A model generated the notes under the pieces. The model saw nothing but the letters and a program-made list of their open reading frames with translations, did not search any database and had not been told where the DNA came from. From Modicisalibacter luteus DSM 23508 (GTDB lineage Bacteria > Pseudomonadota > Gammaproteobacteria > Pseudomonadales > Halomonadaceae), in the NCBI RefSeq assembly GCF_000378505.1, contig NZ_KB899995.1:212641-276640 (forward strand): 64,000 bases of DNA, read 5' to 3'. A program made the translations under genes and the position numbers. Below, piece by piece: positions 24,672 to 33,512 of the stretch; position 1 is the first letter of the stretch, and each line of letters opens with the position of its first letter.

Positions 24672-25160
24672 ATGTCCAGCCCCGAGCACAAGCAGAAGAT
24701 CTGGAAGATGATCAAGGACATCAAAGTCGGCATGCTGGTCACGCTGGACGGTGACATGCCTCGTGCCCGGCCGATGCACCTGGTTCAGGACGAATACGAC
24801 GGTACCCTGTGGTTCTACACCCGTCGCAGTGCCGAGAAGGTCTTTGAAACCGCCGTCGATCATGACGTCTGTCTCAGCTTCTCCGATCAGGAGGAGGGGG
24901 TATACGTGTCGCTCTCGGGCAAGGCCAACCTGACTGATAACCATGAGCTGATCGAGAAATACTGGAATCCTTTCATCGCGGCCTGGTTCCCTGAAGGCAA
25001 GGACGACCCGGATGTGGCGCTGCTGGAAGTCAAGGTACAGATGGGCGAGCACTGGAAGGCCAAGGAAAGCAAGACTTTCCAGCTTTACGAGATCGCCAAA
25101 GCCAACGTCAAGAAAGACGCTACTCCGAATATGGGCGAAAATGAAAAGTTCGGTGGCTAG
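24672..25160 (+). CDS. Pyridoxamine 5'-phosphate oxidase-like general stress protein
   Basis: 162-residue split-barrel flavin-binding protein of the general-stress COG3871 type, with the pattern DIKVGMLVTLDGDMPRARPM, then LWFYTRRSAEK and a central strand VCLSFSD. These proteins bind FMN or FAD and are linked to redox or nitrosative stress; the exact reaction is unknown. The ribosome-binding site AGGAGGTTG lies just before the ATG. The CAP-domain gene overlaps its last 20 bases. Confidence 0.85.
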   Translation: MSSPEHKQKIWKMIKDIKVGMLVTLDGDMPRARPMHLVQDEYDGTLWFYTRRSAEKVFETAVDHDVCLSFSDQEEGVYVSLSGKANLTDNHELIEKYWNPFIAAWFPEGKDDPDVALLEVKVQMGEHWKAKESKTFQLYEIAKANVKKDATPNMGENEKFGG

Positions 25161-25707
25161 TCTCGCACCGACATGGCCCGTCACCTGGGTACTGGCCGGC
25201 ATGCTGGGGCTTATGGCTTGCAGTGCAGCCTGGGCCGCCGAAGGCGCGCCGGAGGGCAACACGGTAGTCAAGGGCGACTGCGAGCTGACCGATCGCAAGC
25301 GAGAGATGCTGTCGAGAGTTAACGAGGCGCGCAGCCAGGCTCGGCAGTGCGGAAACCAGCGTTTTGCTGCGGCCGAACCGCTGACCTGGAATTGCACCCT
25401 CGAGGCTGCTGCCCAGGCGCACTCCCGGGATATGGCCAAGAAGGACTATTTCAGCCATACCGGCCCGGATGGTGTGGGTATTCAACAGCGCGTCAGTAGC
25501 AGAGGCTACGTGTGGCGGGCGGTAGGCGAGAACATTGCCGCTGGTCAGGCGTCGATCGTTGCCGTGGTCGATGGCTGGATGGAGAGCCCGGGACATTGCC
25601 GCAACATCATGAATGAGGCCTTCACCGAGATGGGTATGGCCAAGGCTGATGATCCGGGATCGATGTACTCACCCTACTGGACGCAGGTATTGGCCCAGCC
25701 ACGCTGA
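25141..25707 (+). CDS. Secreted CAP-domain (SCP/YkwD-like) protein
   Basis: 188-residue precursor: an N-terminal hydrophobic signal (WVLAGMLGLMACSAAWA) with cleavage after AWA, then a CAP domain of about 130 residues. The CAP signatures HSRDMAKKDYFSHTGPDG and GENIAAG, and a C-terminal SPGHCRNIMNEAFTEMG, are intact. Bacterial CAP proteins are extracytoplasmic and of uncertain activity. The start at 25141 overlaps the preceding gene by 20 bases. A strong terminator follows. Confidence 0.85.
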   Translation: MKSSVASLAPTWPVTWVLAGMLGLMACSAAWAAEGAPEGNTVVKGDCELTDRKREMLSRVNEARSQARQCGNQRFAAAEPLTWNCTLEAAAQAHSRDMAKKDYFSHTGPDGVGIQQRVSSRGYVWRAVGENIAAGQASIVAVVDGWMESPGHCRNIMNEAFTEMGMAKADDPGSMYSPYWTQVLAQPR

Positions 25708-25722
25708 ATTCACCATGACGAG

Positions 25723-25753
25723 AAAAGGCCTGCACCGACATGCAGGCCTTTTT
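25723..25753 (+). terminator. Intrinsic terminator after the CAP-domain gene
   Basis: Perfect 12-bp inverted repeat AAAAGGCCTGCA (25723-25734)/TGCAGGCCTTTT (25741-25752) with a 6-base loop and a T-run. The reverse orientation also ends in T residues, so it may serve the convergent gene at 25783. Confidence 0.9.
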
Positions 25754-25782
25754 GCTTATATGAAGTATCAGTACAGCTAGAC

Positions 25783-26049
25783 TCAGCGGCTATCCTGGTG
25801 AGGTTCGCTGTCTTCGAAGCGGGCGCCGATGCCTCGCATGCGGGTGCGTACGTTACGAATCGCGTCGAGATAGGCTTCGCGGGTCGGAGTCGAGCCACTG
25901 TCCAGGTGCGCCACGCGAACGGCATAGCCATCCACCTGAACGGTCACTTCCACCTCGTCCTTTTCATCGATCAACGTTGCCACCGGATACGGGGCAAAAG
26001 TCTTGCGCGCGTAGTCCACTGCCTCGTTGATGGTCAGACTGCGATCCAT
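25783..26049 (-). CDS. Hypothetical protein, small soluble
   Basis: 88 residues with a good ribosome-binding site (GAGGAGAGG, about 5 bases before ATG) and normal codon use. It reads as a short mixed alpha/beta protein: a helix near residues 7-16, a predicted beta strand EVEVTVQVDGYAVRVAHLD, and a C-terminal helix with an acidic/basic tail. No membrane segment or motif is seen. I do not recognise the family. It converges with the CAP gene and appears monocistronic. Confidence 0.65.
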   Translation of the reverse strand: MDRSLTINEAVDYARKTFAPYPVATLIDEKDEVEVTVQVDGYAVRVAHLDSGSTPTREAYLDAIRNVRTRMRGIGARFEDSEPHQDSR

Positions 26050-26300
26050 GCGGTCCTCTCCTCTTTATATGCCATCACGTGTATCGGCGTGCGATTCTAT
26101 ATGCTCGATAGGTAATGTTTGGTTAAGGTTGGTGACTTAAACGTAGACCGTCGCCTGTTGGGGCTCAAGCGAATTTTCTCTCATGAGAAATCATGTCCCG
26201 TTCTGGTCATACCGTAACGAGGGAAATTACCGACCAGCATCACATGTGCGGATGACCAAAGGATGAAAGGGCTTTGCGATATCGTGACGCCCTCAGCGTT

Positions 26301-27611
26301 TCATGCCACTGGGCGATCCAGGGGCAGGATCAGGATGGCTCGAAAGTCGTTGACGTTGGTGCGGGTGGGGCCGGTGACGACCAGGTCGTCCAGGGCGTTG
26401 AAAAACGTGTAGGCATCGTTGCGGGTCAGATAGTCCGCTACCGAAAGCCGGGCAGCCCTGGCCCGCTGCCAGCCATCGGGAGAAATGATGGCGCCGGCGT
26501 TGCTCTCGGAGCCGTCGATGCCGTCGGTATCGATGGCCAGGGCGTGAATGCCTTCGCTGCCCTTGAGCGTCTCGAACACGCCCAGCAGGTACTCGACGTT
26601 GCGACCGCCGCGACCCTCGCCCTTGACGGTGACGCTGGTCTCGCCTCCCGAGAGAAGCAGCAGTGGATGTGAGCGTTCGCTTTGCAGGCTCAACGCCAAG
26701 CGGCCCTGTGCGCGGCCCAGGTCGCGTGCCTCGCCTTCCAGATCATCGCCGAGCAGGCAAACCTCGATACCAGCGCGCTCGGCGTGCCCTCGTGCAGCAT
26801 CCAGGGCGTCGGCTGCCCGGGCAAGCACGAAGGCCTCGTCTCGGGCAAAGTCAGGATCGTCGCGGCGCGGCGCGCTGCTGTCGGTAACCAGGTGACGGCG
26901 CACACTATCGGGAACCGCGATACCGCGAGTTTCGAGAATCGCCAGCGCATCGGCGGGCGTGGCGTCGTCGGGCAGGGTCGGGCCCGAGGCAATGAGGCTG
27001 GGCTCGTCGCCGGGCACATCGGAGATCAGGTAAGTAACCACCCGGGCCGGATGAGCGGCGGCAGCCAGTCGGCCACCCTTGATAGCCGATAGGTGGCGTC
27101 GCACGGTGTTGATTTCGCGGATCGGCGCTCCGCTGTGAAGTAGCGCCTTGGTCAGTGTCTGTTTTTGACGCAGGGTCAGGCCTGGGGCCGGTAGTGACAT
27201 CAGTGACGAGCCTCCACCCGAGATCAGCGCGATCACTAGATCATCCTCGCCCAGGTCGCGGACAGACCCCAGCATGCGCTGGGCCGCCTGCTCGCCGAGC
27301 TCGTCGGGCATGGGGTGCGAGGCTTCCAGCACCTCGATCCGTCGGCACACCTCGGCATGGCCATAGCGGGTGACCACGAGCCCGGACAACGGCGCATCGG
27401 GATGCGAGGCCTGCCAAGCGATCTCCAGCGTTTGCGCCATGGCCGCGGCCGCCTTGCCGGCGCCCACCACGACGGTGCGGCCGGCGGGCGGCTCGGGGAG
27501 GCGATCGGGAAGCAGGCTGGCGGGATGGACCGCCGAAACGGCGACCTGGGCGAGGCGGTACAGCCAGGCCCGCGTGGTATCGCGGCTGGTAAAGGGCGTT
27601 AAGGCATCCAT
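26301..27611 (-). CDS. gckA: Glycerate 2-kinase (MOFRL family)
   Basis: Phosphorylates D-glycerate to 2-phosphoglycerate; 436 residues. Features are VVVGAGKAAAAMAQ, ALISGGGSSLMSLPAPGL, the conserved REINTVRRHLSAIKGGRLA segment and a C-terminal MOFRL domain (TDGIDGSESNAGA). This family has often been labelled hydroxypyruvate reductase (TtuD). As the last step of the glyoxylate-glycerate pathway it follows glxR, but a terminator-like hairpin lies between, so its expression may be partly independent. The start at 27611 (MDALTPF) is where family similarity begins. Confidence 0.9.
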   Translation of the reverse strand: MDALTPFTSRDTTRAWLYRLAQVAVSAVHPASLLPDRLPEPPAGRTVVVGAGKAAAAMAQTLEIAWQASHPDAPLSGLVVTRYGHAEVCRRIEVLEASHPMPDELGEQAAQRMLGSVRDLGEDDLVIALISGGGSSLMSLPAPGLTLRQKQTLTKALLHSGAPIREINTVRRHLSAIKGGRLAAAAHPARVVTYLISDVPGDEPSLIASGPTLPDDATPADALAILETRGIAVPDSVRRHLVTDSSAPRRDDPDFARDEAFVLARAADALDAARGHAERAGIEVCLLGDDLEGEARDLGRAQGRLALSLQSERSHPLLLLSGGETSVTVKGEGRGGRNVEYLLGVFETLKGSEGIHALAIDTDGIDGSESNAGAIISPDGWQRARAARLSVADYLTRNDAYTFFNALDDLVVTGPTRTNVNDFRAILILPLDRPVA

Positions 27612-27655
27612 GACATGACCTCTCGGCAAACGGCGACGAAGACCCACATAAAAAA

Positions 27656-27715
27656 CCGGTAACCGCACAGAGGATGGCGGCTACCGGAAATCGCCGGTCG
27701 GCAATCTCCGGCGAT
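27656..27715 (-). terminator. Tandem hairpins with a T-tract between glxR and gckA
   Basis: On the minus strand the first hairpin (27690-27697/27708-27715, ATCGCCGG/CCGGCGAT) is followed by a second (27656-27666/27677-27687, 11-bp arms with one mismatch) and then six T residues (plus-strand A run at 27650-27655). This has the form of an intrinsic terminator inside the operon, which should reduce transcription reaching gckA. Confidence 0.7.
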
Positions 27716-27731
27716 GCAGCGCTCGGTAGGG

Positions 27732-28622
27732 TTACTTGCTGGTGATCTCGTGGTCGGCAAGCGCTTCCAGGGCACGTACCATTCCGGCATGGTCCCAATC
27801 TCCGCCATCATGGGCGGTGCAGGCCTGGAACAGCTGCTGAGCGTTGGCCGTTCCCGGCAGGGCGAGGTTAAGGCTGCGCGCGCCTTCCAGTGCCAGGTTG
27901 AGATCCTTCTGGTGCAGGCGGATCTTGAAGCCCGGGTCGAAGGTACGCTGGATCATGCGCTCGCCATGCACGTCGAGAATCTTCGATTGGGCCAGACCGC
28001 CAAGCAGGGCCTCGCGCACCTTGGCGACATCGGCACCGGCCCGGGAGGCGAACAGCAGGCCCTCGGAGACCGCCTCGATGGTCAGGGCGACGACGATCTG
28101 GTTGGCCACCTTGCAGGTCTGGCCGTCGCCGTGGCCACCAATATGGGTGATGGTCTTGCCCATGATCTCGAGCAGCGGCCTGGCTCTGGCAAAGCCTTCT
28201 TCGGTGGCGCCTACCATGATGGTCAGCGCGGCGTTGATGGCGCCGCCTTCGCCCCCGGAGACCGGCGCATCGACATATTCGCCGCCGGCATCATGGATGC
28301 GCCTGGCGAATTGCTGGGTCGCCAGCGGGGCGATGGAGCTCATGTCGATGACCAGCGTGCCGGGCTGAAGCCCTTCGATGACGCCCCGATCACCGAACAG
28401 CACCTGCTCGACGTCCGGCGTGTCCGGCACCATGGTGATGATCACCTCGCTGGCTTCGGCCACGGCCGCCGGTGAGTCGAGCTCGCGCATGCCCTTGTCA
28501 GCCAGGGTGGCGTCCAGCGGCTTGTCGCGCTTGACGGTGACCAGGGTGTGGCCGGCATTCAGCAGGTGGCCGGCCATGGGGCGGCCCATGATGCCGAGTC
28601 CGATGAATCCAATCTTGCTCAT
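27732..28622 (-). CDS. glxR: 2-hydroxy-3-oxopropionate (tartronate semialdehyde) reductase
   Basis: Reduces tartronate semialdehyde to D-glycerate with NAD(P)H. 296 residues of the beta-hydroxyacid dehydrogenase family: the dinucleotide fold GFIGLGIMGRPMAGHL at the start, the substrate-binding DAPVSGGEGGA near residue 120 and the catalytic lysine in GQTCKVANQI near residue 170. The family's usual length is about 295. It lies 38 bases from hyi. The pathway neighbours make this identity firm over other family members. Confidence 0.93.
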   Translation of the reverse strand: MSKIGFIGLGIMGRPMAGHLLNAGHTLVTVKRDKPLDATLADKGMRELDSPAAVAEASEVIITMVPDTPDVEQVLFGDRGVIEGLQPGTLVIDMSSIAPLATQQFARRIHDAGGEYVDAPVSGGEGGAINAALTIMVGATEEGFARARPLLEIMGKTITHIGGHGDGQTCKVANQIVVALTIEAVSEGLLFASRAGADVAKVREALLGGLAQSKILDVHGERMIQRTFDPGFKIRLHQKDLNLALEGARSLNLALPGTANAQQLFQACTAHDGGDWDHAGMVRALEALADHEITSK

Positions 28623-28660
28623 GTCGTGACTCCTTCTCGCAATCTTGTTCTCGGGTTGTC

Positions 28661-29440
28661 TCAGACGCCTACGCCATCCATCCAGCCCAGCCCTTCCCGG
28701 GTCGTGGCCGCCGGCTTGTATTCGCAACCGATCCAGCCGTCGTAGCCCAGCCGCTCCAAGTGGCGGAACAGGAAGGGATAGTTGATCTCGCCGGTACCTG
28801 GTTCGTGACGCCCCGGATTATCGGCCAGCTGGATATGCGCAACCCGCGGCAGGTGCGTCTCGAGGGTGGCGGCCAGATTCCCCTCCATGACCTGCATGTG
28901 ATAGATGTCGTACTGCAGTTTCAGGTTGTCCGAACCGACCTCATCGAACAAGGCCAGCGCCTGTTCGGTGCGGTTGAGAAAGAATCCCGGGATATCACGG
29001 GTATTGATCGGCTCGGCAAGCAGCAGAATGCCTGCCGCCTCGAGCTTGTGCGCGGCGAAGCGCAGGTTGTCGATCAACGTCTGGCGGGCGTCGGCGTCGC
29101 TCACGCCTTCGGGCTTGATGCCGGCCAGACAGTTGACCTGCTTGCAGCCCAGCGCCGTGGCGTACTCGATGGCGCGGTCGACGCCTGTGCGGAATTCCTC
29201 GATCCGGTCAGGGTGGCAGGCGATACCGCGCTCGCCGGCGCTCCAGTCGCCCGCCGGCAGGTTGTGCAGCACCTGGGTCAGGCCATGGGTATCCAGGCGC
29301 TCCTTGAGCTGCGCCGGGGCGTAGTCGTAGGGAAACAGGTACTCGACGCCCCGGTAACCGGCCTGTGCGGCGGCCTTGAAGCGGTCGAGGAAATCCTCCT
29401 CGGTGAACAGCATGCTGAGGTTGGCGGCGAACTTGGGCAT
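28661..29440 (-). CDS. hyi: Hydroxypyruvate isomerase
   Basis: Interconverts hydroxypyruvate and tartronate semialdehyde. 259 residues, matching Hyi length, with a xylose-isomerase-like TIM barrel: LSMLFTE at the start, metal and catalytic residues in LAEPINTRDIPGF, the YDIYHMQVMEG strand, and GEINYPFLFRHLE. It follows gcl by 37 bases in the glyoxylate operon. Confidence 0.93.
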   Translation of the reverse strand: MPKFAANLSMLFTEEDFLDRFKAAAQAGYRGVEYLFPYDYAPAQLKERLDTHGLTQVLHNLPAGDWSAGERGIACHPDRIEEFRTGVDRAIEYATALGCKQVNCLAGIKPEGVSDADARQTLIDNLRFAAHKLEAAGILLLAEPINTRDIPGFFLNRTEQALALFDEVGSDNLKLQYDIYHMQVMEGNLAATLETHLPRVAHIQLADNPGRHEPGTGEINYPFLFRHLERLGYDGWIGCEYKPAATTREGLGWMDGVGV

Positions 29441-29477
29441 GTCAGTCTCCTTGTCTTCTTGCGCTGGTTCGTTGTTG

Positions 29478-31253
29478 TCAGGTCAGCGAGGCGATCGACG
29501 TCGGCGCATCGGTTGCATTCTCGGCGAGCGCCTCGAACTCGTTGACGCCGTCTAGCTCAGTGCCCATGGCGATGTCGGTCACCCTCTCGAGGATGATCTC
29601 GACCACCACCGGTACCCGGTGCTCTCGCATCAGCTCGCGGGCCTGGGTGAAGGCACCGGCGATCTCCTCGGGGCGCGTCACGCGCAGCGCCTTGCAGCCC
29701 AGCCCCTCGACCACTGACACGTGATCGACGCCATAGTCGTTGATCTCGGGACAGTTGACGTTCTCGAACGACAATTGCACGCAGTAATCCATGTCGAAGC
29801 CACGCTGGGCCTGGCGGATCAGCCCCAGGTAGGCGTTGTTCACCAGCACATGGATGTAGGGCAACTTGAACTGCGCACCGGCGGCGAGCTCCTCGACCAT
29901 GAACTGGAAGTCGTAGTCACCGGACAGTGCCACGACTTCGGCCACAGGGTCGGCGCGGCGCACGCCGAGCGCGGCGGGAATCGTCCAGCCCAGGGGGCCG
30001 GCCTGGCCGCAGTTGATCCATTGGCGCGGCTTGTAGACGTGCAGGAACTGGGCGCCGGCTATCTGCGACAGGCCGATGGTGCTGACGTAGCGGGTGTTCC
30101 TGCCGAATGCCTTGTTCATCTCTTCGTAGACGCGTTGCGGCTTGATCGGCACGTTGTCGAAGTGGGTCTTGCGCAGCAGGCTGCGCTTGCGCGCGCGGCA
30201 CTCCTCGGCCCAGGCGCTGCGGTCCCTGAGCTTGCCCGCCACCTGCCACTCGCGTGCCACCTCGACGAACAGCGCCAACGCTGCACCGGCATCCGAGACG
30301 ATGCCGTAATCGGGACCGAACACGCGTCCGATCTGGGTCGGCTCGATATCCACATGCACGAAGGTACGCCCGCGGGTATAGGTCTCCACCGAGCCGGTAT
30401 GGCGGTTGGCCCAGCGGTTGCCGATGCCGAGCACGAAGTCTGAGGCCAGCAGGGTGGCGTTGCCGTAGCGATGCGAAGTCTGCAGCCCGACCATGCCGGC
30501 CATCAGCGGGTGATCGTCGGCGATGGTGCCCCAGCCCATGAGGGTTGGCACCACCGGCACGCCGGTGATTTCGGCGAATTCAGTGAGCAACTCACTGGCA
30601 TCGGCATTGACGATGCCGCCCCCGGCAACCAGCAGGGGCCGCTCGGCCGCATTGAGCATGTTCAACGCCTTCTCGATCTGGGCGCGCGAGGCGGCGGGCT
30701 TGTAGGCGGGCAGCGGCTCGTAGGTCTCGGGATCGAACTCGATCTCGCTCATCTGCACATCAAGCGGCAGGTCGATCAGTACCGGCCCGGGGCGGCCGGA
30801 GCGCATCAGGTGAAAGGCCTGCTGAAAGACGCGTGGCACCTGGGCCGGCTCCAGCACGGTAACCGCCCACTTGGTTACCGGGCCGGCGATGGCCTGGATG
30901 TCCACCGCCTGGAAATCCTCCTTGTGCAGCCGGGCGCGCGGTGCCTGGCCGGTGATGCACAGGATGGGGATGGAGTCTCCCAGCGCCGAGTAGAGTCCCG
31001 TGATCATGTCGGTCCCGGCCGGGCCGGAGGTGCCGATGCAGACCCCGATGTTGCCGGCCCGAGTGCGTGTATAACCCTCGGCCATGTGCGATGCGCCCTC
31101 GACGTGACGGGCCAGCACGTGGTCCACACCACCGATCTTGCGCATCGCGGCGTAGAACGGGTTGATGGCGGCGCCAGGGACACCGAAGGCCACGTCGATC
31201 CCTTCCTTGCGCAGTACATGCACGGCAGCTTCGGCAGCGGTCATCTTGGCCAT
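29478..31253 (-). CDS. gcl: Glyoxylate carboligase (tartronate-semialdehyde synthase)
   Basis: Condenses two glyoxylate into tartronate semialdehyde with CO2 release, a thiamin-diphosphate enzyme of 591 residues. The N-terminal pyrimidine-binding domain has [12 protein letters not shown]; glyoxylate carboligase is known for a valine where other ThDP enzymes have glutamate, and here the [12 protein letters not shown] region fits the family. The ThDP/Mg2+ motif [13 protein letters not shown] and [12 protein letters not shown] are present near residues 450-480. First gene of the gcl-hyi-glxR operon. The start at 31253 follows AAGGAG; an in-frame upstream codon is less likely. Confidence 0.94.
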   Translation of the reverse strand: MAKMTAAEAAVHVLRKEGIDVAFGVPGAAINPFYAAMRKIGGVDHVLARHVEGASHMAEGYTRTRAGNIGVCIGTSGPAGTDMITGLYSALGDSIPILCITGQAPRARLHKEDFQAVDIQAIAGPVTKWAVTVLEPAQVPRVFQQAFHLMRSGRPGPVLIDLPLDVQMSEIEFDPETYEPLPAYKPAASRAQIEKALNMLNAAERPLLVAGGGIVNADASELLTEFAEITGVPVVPTLMGWGTIADDHPLMAGMVGLQTSHRYGNATLLASDFVLGIGNRWANRHTGSVETYTRGRTFVHVDIEPTQIGRVFGPDYGIVSDAGAALALFVEVAREWQVAGKLRDRSAWAEECRARKRSLLRKTHFDNVPIKPQRVYEEMNKAFGRNTRYVSTIGLSQIAGAQFLHVYKPRQWINCGQAGPLGWTIPAALGVRRADPVAEVVALSGDYDFQFMVEELAAGAQFKLPYIHVLVNNAYLGLIRQAQRGFDMDYCVQLSFENVNCPEINDYGVDHVSVVEGLGCKALRVTRPEEIAGAFTQARELMREHRVPVVVEIILERVTDIAMGTELDGVNEFEALAENATDAPTSIASLT

Positions 31254-31276
31254 GGCCGGGTTCTCCTTTGTGGTTG

Positions 31277-31337
31277 TTGTATACAAAATCTAGGCTGGCA
31301 TTTTGTGGCTGTCAATTTTTATGGAAAGTATTTCCAT
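31277..31337 (-). promoter_or_regulatory. Two palindromic operator candidates before gcl
   Basis: TTGTATACAA (31277-31286) is a perfect 10-bp palindrome 24 bases before the gcl start, of the kind recognised by many GntR/FCD regulators. ATGGAAA-GTA-TTTCCAT (31321-31337) has perfect 7-bp arms and resembles the TGGAAAT-n-ATTTCCA class described for IclR-family repressors. The surrounding region is AT-rich and probably holds the operon promoter. The rest of 31338-31592 shows no convincing gene. Confidence 0.6.
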
Positions 31338-31592
31338 TATATTTTTTTGGAAGTATGGTGCTCTGACAGCCTTGGAAGGCAGGCGCTCAAGGAGTTGGTC
31401 TGTAAGCGCTTTTTGTGAATACGGTTTGATTCAGCCCGAGTGCACAATTAACAAGCCGGACCCATGCCATGCCTACACTCAAGCGCAGGAGGCATCGATG
31501 AAGAAGAGGAGGGTTGCCAGATCGAGCTCAGGCTGAGCGAGTGAGGGTAGGGGAGAGAGGCGAGGGCGGGGATAGTCCCGCCCCGGCAGGTA

Positions 31593-31916
31593 TCATTCGT
31601 TCTCGAGGCTGTCCTGAATCCGCTCGAACTCGGTTTCATCGATGCGTTCGTCGCTGTTCAGGTCGACCTCGTTATAGTCCCGGTACATGTTGTAGATGGC
31701 ACGATCATCCTCGTTCGCATTGCCGCCTTCCTCGGCCTGCATGCCGGTGCGGATGTTGGCGATGCCGCCATCCCACTCCTCTTGGCTGATGTCGCCCGAG
31801 GCATCGGTGTCCCAGAAGGCGAAATCACTGCCATCGCTTTCCTGGGCGTGGGCCGCAACGGCGAATGACAGGGCCAGCGCCGATCCTGCCATGAGCGTAA
31901 TCCAGTGACGTTGCAT
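31593..31916 (-). CDS. Secreted EF-hand domain protein
   Basis: 107-residue precursor with a signal peptide (MQRHWITLMAGSALALSFAV, cleaved after AHA near residue 23). Two EF-hand-like loops follow: DTDASGDISQEEW (residues ~36-48) has the full D-x-D-x-S-G pattern, and DLNSDERIDETEF (~84-96) is a second, fairly complete one. The mature protein is strongly acidic, as expected for a halophile's secreted Ca2+-binding protein. Role unknown. A GC-rich hairpin at 31564-31583 follows the stop but lacks a T-run. Confidence 0.82.
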   Translation of the reverse strand: MQRHWITLMAGSALALSFAVAAHAQESDGSDFAFWDTDASGDISQEEWDGGIANIRTGMQAEEGGNANEDDRAIYNMYRDYNEVDLNSDERIDETEFERIQDSLENE

Positions 31917-32014
31917 GCGTGTTTCCTCCCTGAATGGATGCGTCCTTATTCACTGTAGTGCCGGTGGCGGATGAAGCAAACCCGGCCTGATGGCCGGGCG
32001 TGTCGAGGACCGGC

Positions 32015-33379
32015 TTACAGGATCATTGCGGCAACCCAGCCGAAGGCGATCAGCGGAAGGTTGTAGTGCAGGAAGGTGGGCACGCAGGTGTCCCAGATAT
32101 GATCGTGCTGGCCGTCGGCGTTGAGCCCGGCGGTGGGGCCGAGGGTCGAGTCCGAGGCGGGAGACCCGGCATCGCCGAGTGCGGCCGCCGTGCCGACCAG
32201 GGCGACCGTGGCCATCGGTGAGAAGCCGAAGCTGATGGCCAGCGGCACATACAGCGAGGCGATGATGGGTATGGTCGAGAATGACGAGCCGATGCCCATG
32301 GTGATGAACAGGCCCACCAGCAGCATGATCAGGGCCGCTAGTCCGCGATTGTCGCCGATCACCTCCACCGAGCTCTGTACCAGTGTCTCGACGTCGCCGG
32401 TGGCCTGCATCACACCGGCGAATCCGGAAGCGGTGATCATGATGAAGCCCACCAGGGCGAGCATGCGCATGCCCTCGGTAAAGATGTCGTCCTGCTCACG
32501 CCAGCGAAACACGCCGCTGACCGAGAGGATGGCGAAACCAAGAATGCCGCCCAGCATCATGGAATCGAAGACCAACTGGGTAGCCAGGGCGCCGACGATG
32601 GCGATGATCAGTACGGCTTTCTGCCAGGGCGCGAGGCGCTTGGCCGTTTCGACCTTGGACGCGACCTGCGCATGGCGCTGGTCTGCATGCGACAGGTCGC
32701 GGTCCTCATAGGCGCGCCGACGGCGATAGCTGACAGTCAGCGCGAAAACCAGGCCGAGCGCCATGCCCGCGATGGGTAGCAGCATCGCCATCGGCACGAT
32801 GTCGGGCGTCACGTTGAGACCCAAGGACGCTCCGGCCTCGTTGAGGTTGCTCAGCAGGATATCGTTGAGAAAGATCGCGCCGAATCCGACCGGCAGCAGC
32901 ATGTAGGGTGCCGTGATGCCGAATGTGATGGCGCAGGCTGCGGCACGACGATCCATGCGCAGATGGTTCATCAGCTTGAGCAGGGGCGGCACCAGAATGG
33001 GGATGAAGGCAATGTGCACGGGAATCAGGTTCTGCGAGAAGATCGCGGCGATCAGCAGAATGCCCAGCAGGGCGAAATAGATCCCGGTGCGGGGCGGGGT
33101 GCCCCGATCCAATTGCAGCTTGTCGATAGCCTTGGCGGATAGTAGCTCGGTGATGCCCGAACGCGACAGGGCAACGGCAAAGGCGCCCAGCGTGGCGTAG
33201 GCCAGGGCAATGGTAGCGCCGTTACCGAGGCCGTCATTGAAGGCGACGAGCACGTCGGAAATATCCATGCCGCTGTACAGGCCACCGACCAGGGCGGCGA
33301 CAATTAGTGCGAAGACCACGGAAACGCGGGCAAGACTCAGGGCGACCATCACCAGGATGGCCAGGACGATTGCATTCAT
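32015..33379 (-). CDS. Na+/H+ antiporter family protein (NhaC-like ion transporter superfamily)
   Basis: Polytopic inner-membrane protein, 454 residues with about 11 helices. It resembles the YuiF/HI1107 group of the ion-transporter superfamily, for example in AIFSQNLIPVHIAFIPILVPPLL, MGIGSSFSTIPIIASLYVPL and GDAGSPASDSTLGPTAGLN, repeated ion- or substrate-binding stretches. Predicted to exchange Na+ for H+ or to carry an amino acid; substrate uncertain. Monocistronic; 133 bases separate it from the upstream paiB gene. Confidence 0.82.
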   Translation of the reverse strand: MNAIVLAILVMVALSLARVSVVFALIVAALVGGLYSGMDISDVLVAFNDGLGNGATIALAYATLGAFAVALSRSGITELLSAKAIDKLQLDRGTPPRTGIYFALLGILLIAAIFSQNLIPVHIAFIPILVPPLLKLMNHLRMDRRAAACAITFGITAPYMLLPVGFGAIFLNDILLSNLNEAGASLGLNVTPDIVPMAMLLPIAGMALGLVFALTVSYRRRRAYEDRDLSHADQRHAQVASKVETAKRLAPWQKAVLIIAIVGALATQLVFDSMMLGGILGFAILSVSGVFRWREQDDIFTEGMRMLALVGFIMITASGFAGVMQATGDVETLVQSSVEVIGDNRGLAALIMLLVGLFITMGIGSSFSTIPIIASLYVPLAISFGFSPMATVALVGTAAALGDAGSPASDSTLGPTAGLNADGQHDHIWDTCVPTFLHYNLPLIAFGWVAAMIL

Positions 33380-33512
33380 CGGTATTCCTGAACGGCTTGA
33401 ATGGCGGAGGAATCAGCGTACCGCCCCGTCACGCTGGCGCACTGCGGGGCGAGAAGCCGGGCATGATACCGCACCCGGCCATGCGATGCCCGGCAGAGCG
33501 CTATTCGGCTGG

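Noticed and set aside
31499..31537. Tiny plus-strand frame MKKRRVARSSSG behind the gcl promoter region
   Set aside because: Only 12 codons, with no evidence of expression.
33422..33479. GC-rich inverted repeats between paiB and the ion antiporter gene (33422-33428/33445-33451 and 33456-33461/33474-33479)
   Set aside because: Short arms, no T-run and high local GC; could be chance, so not called as a terminator.
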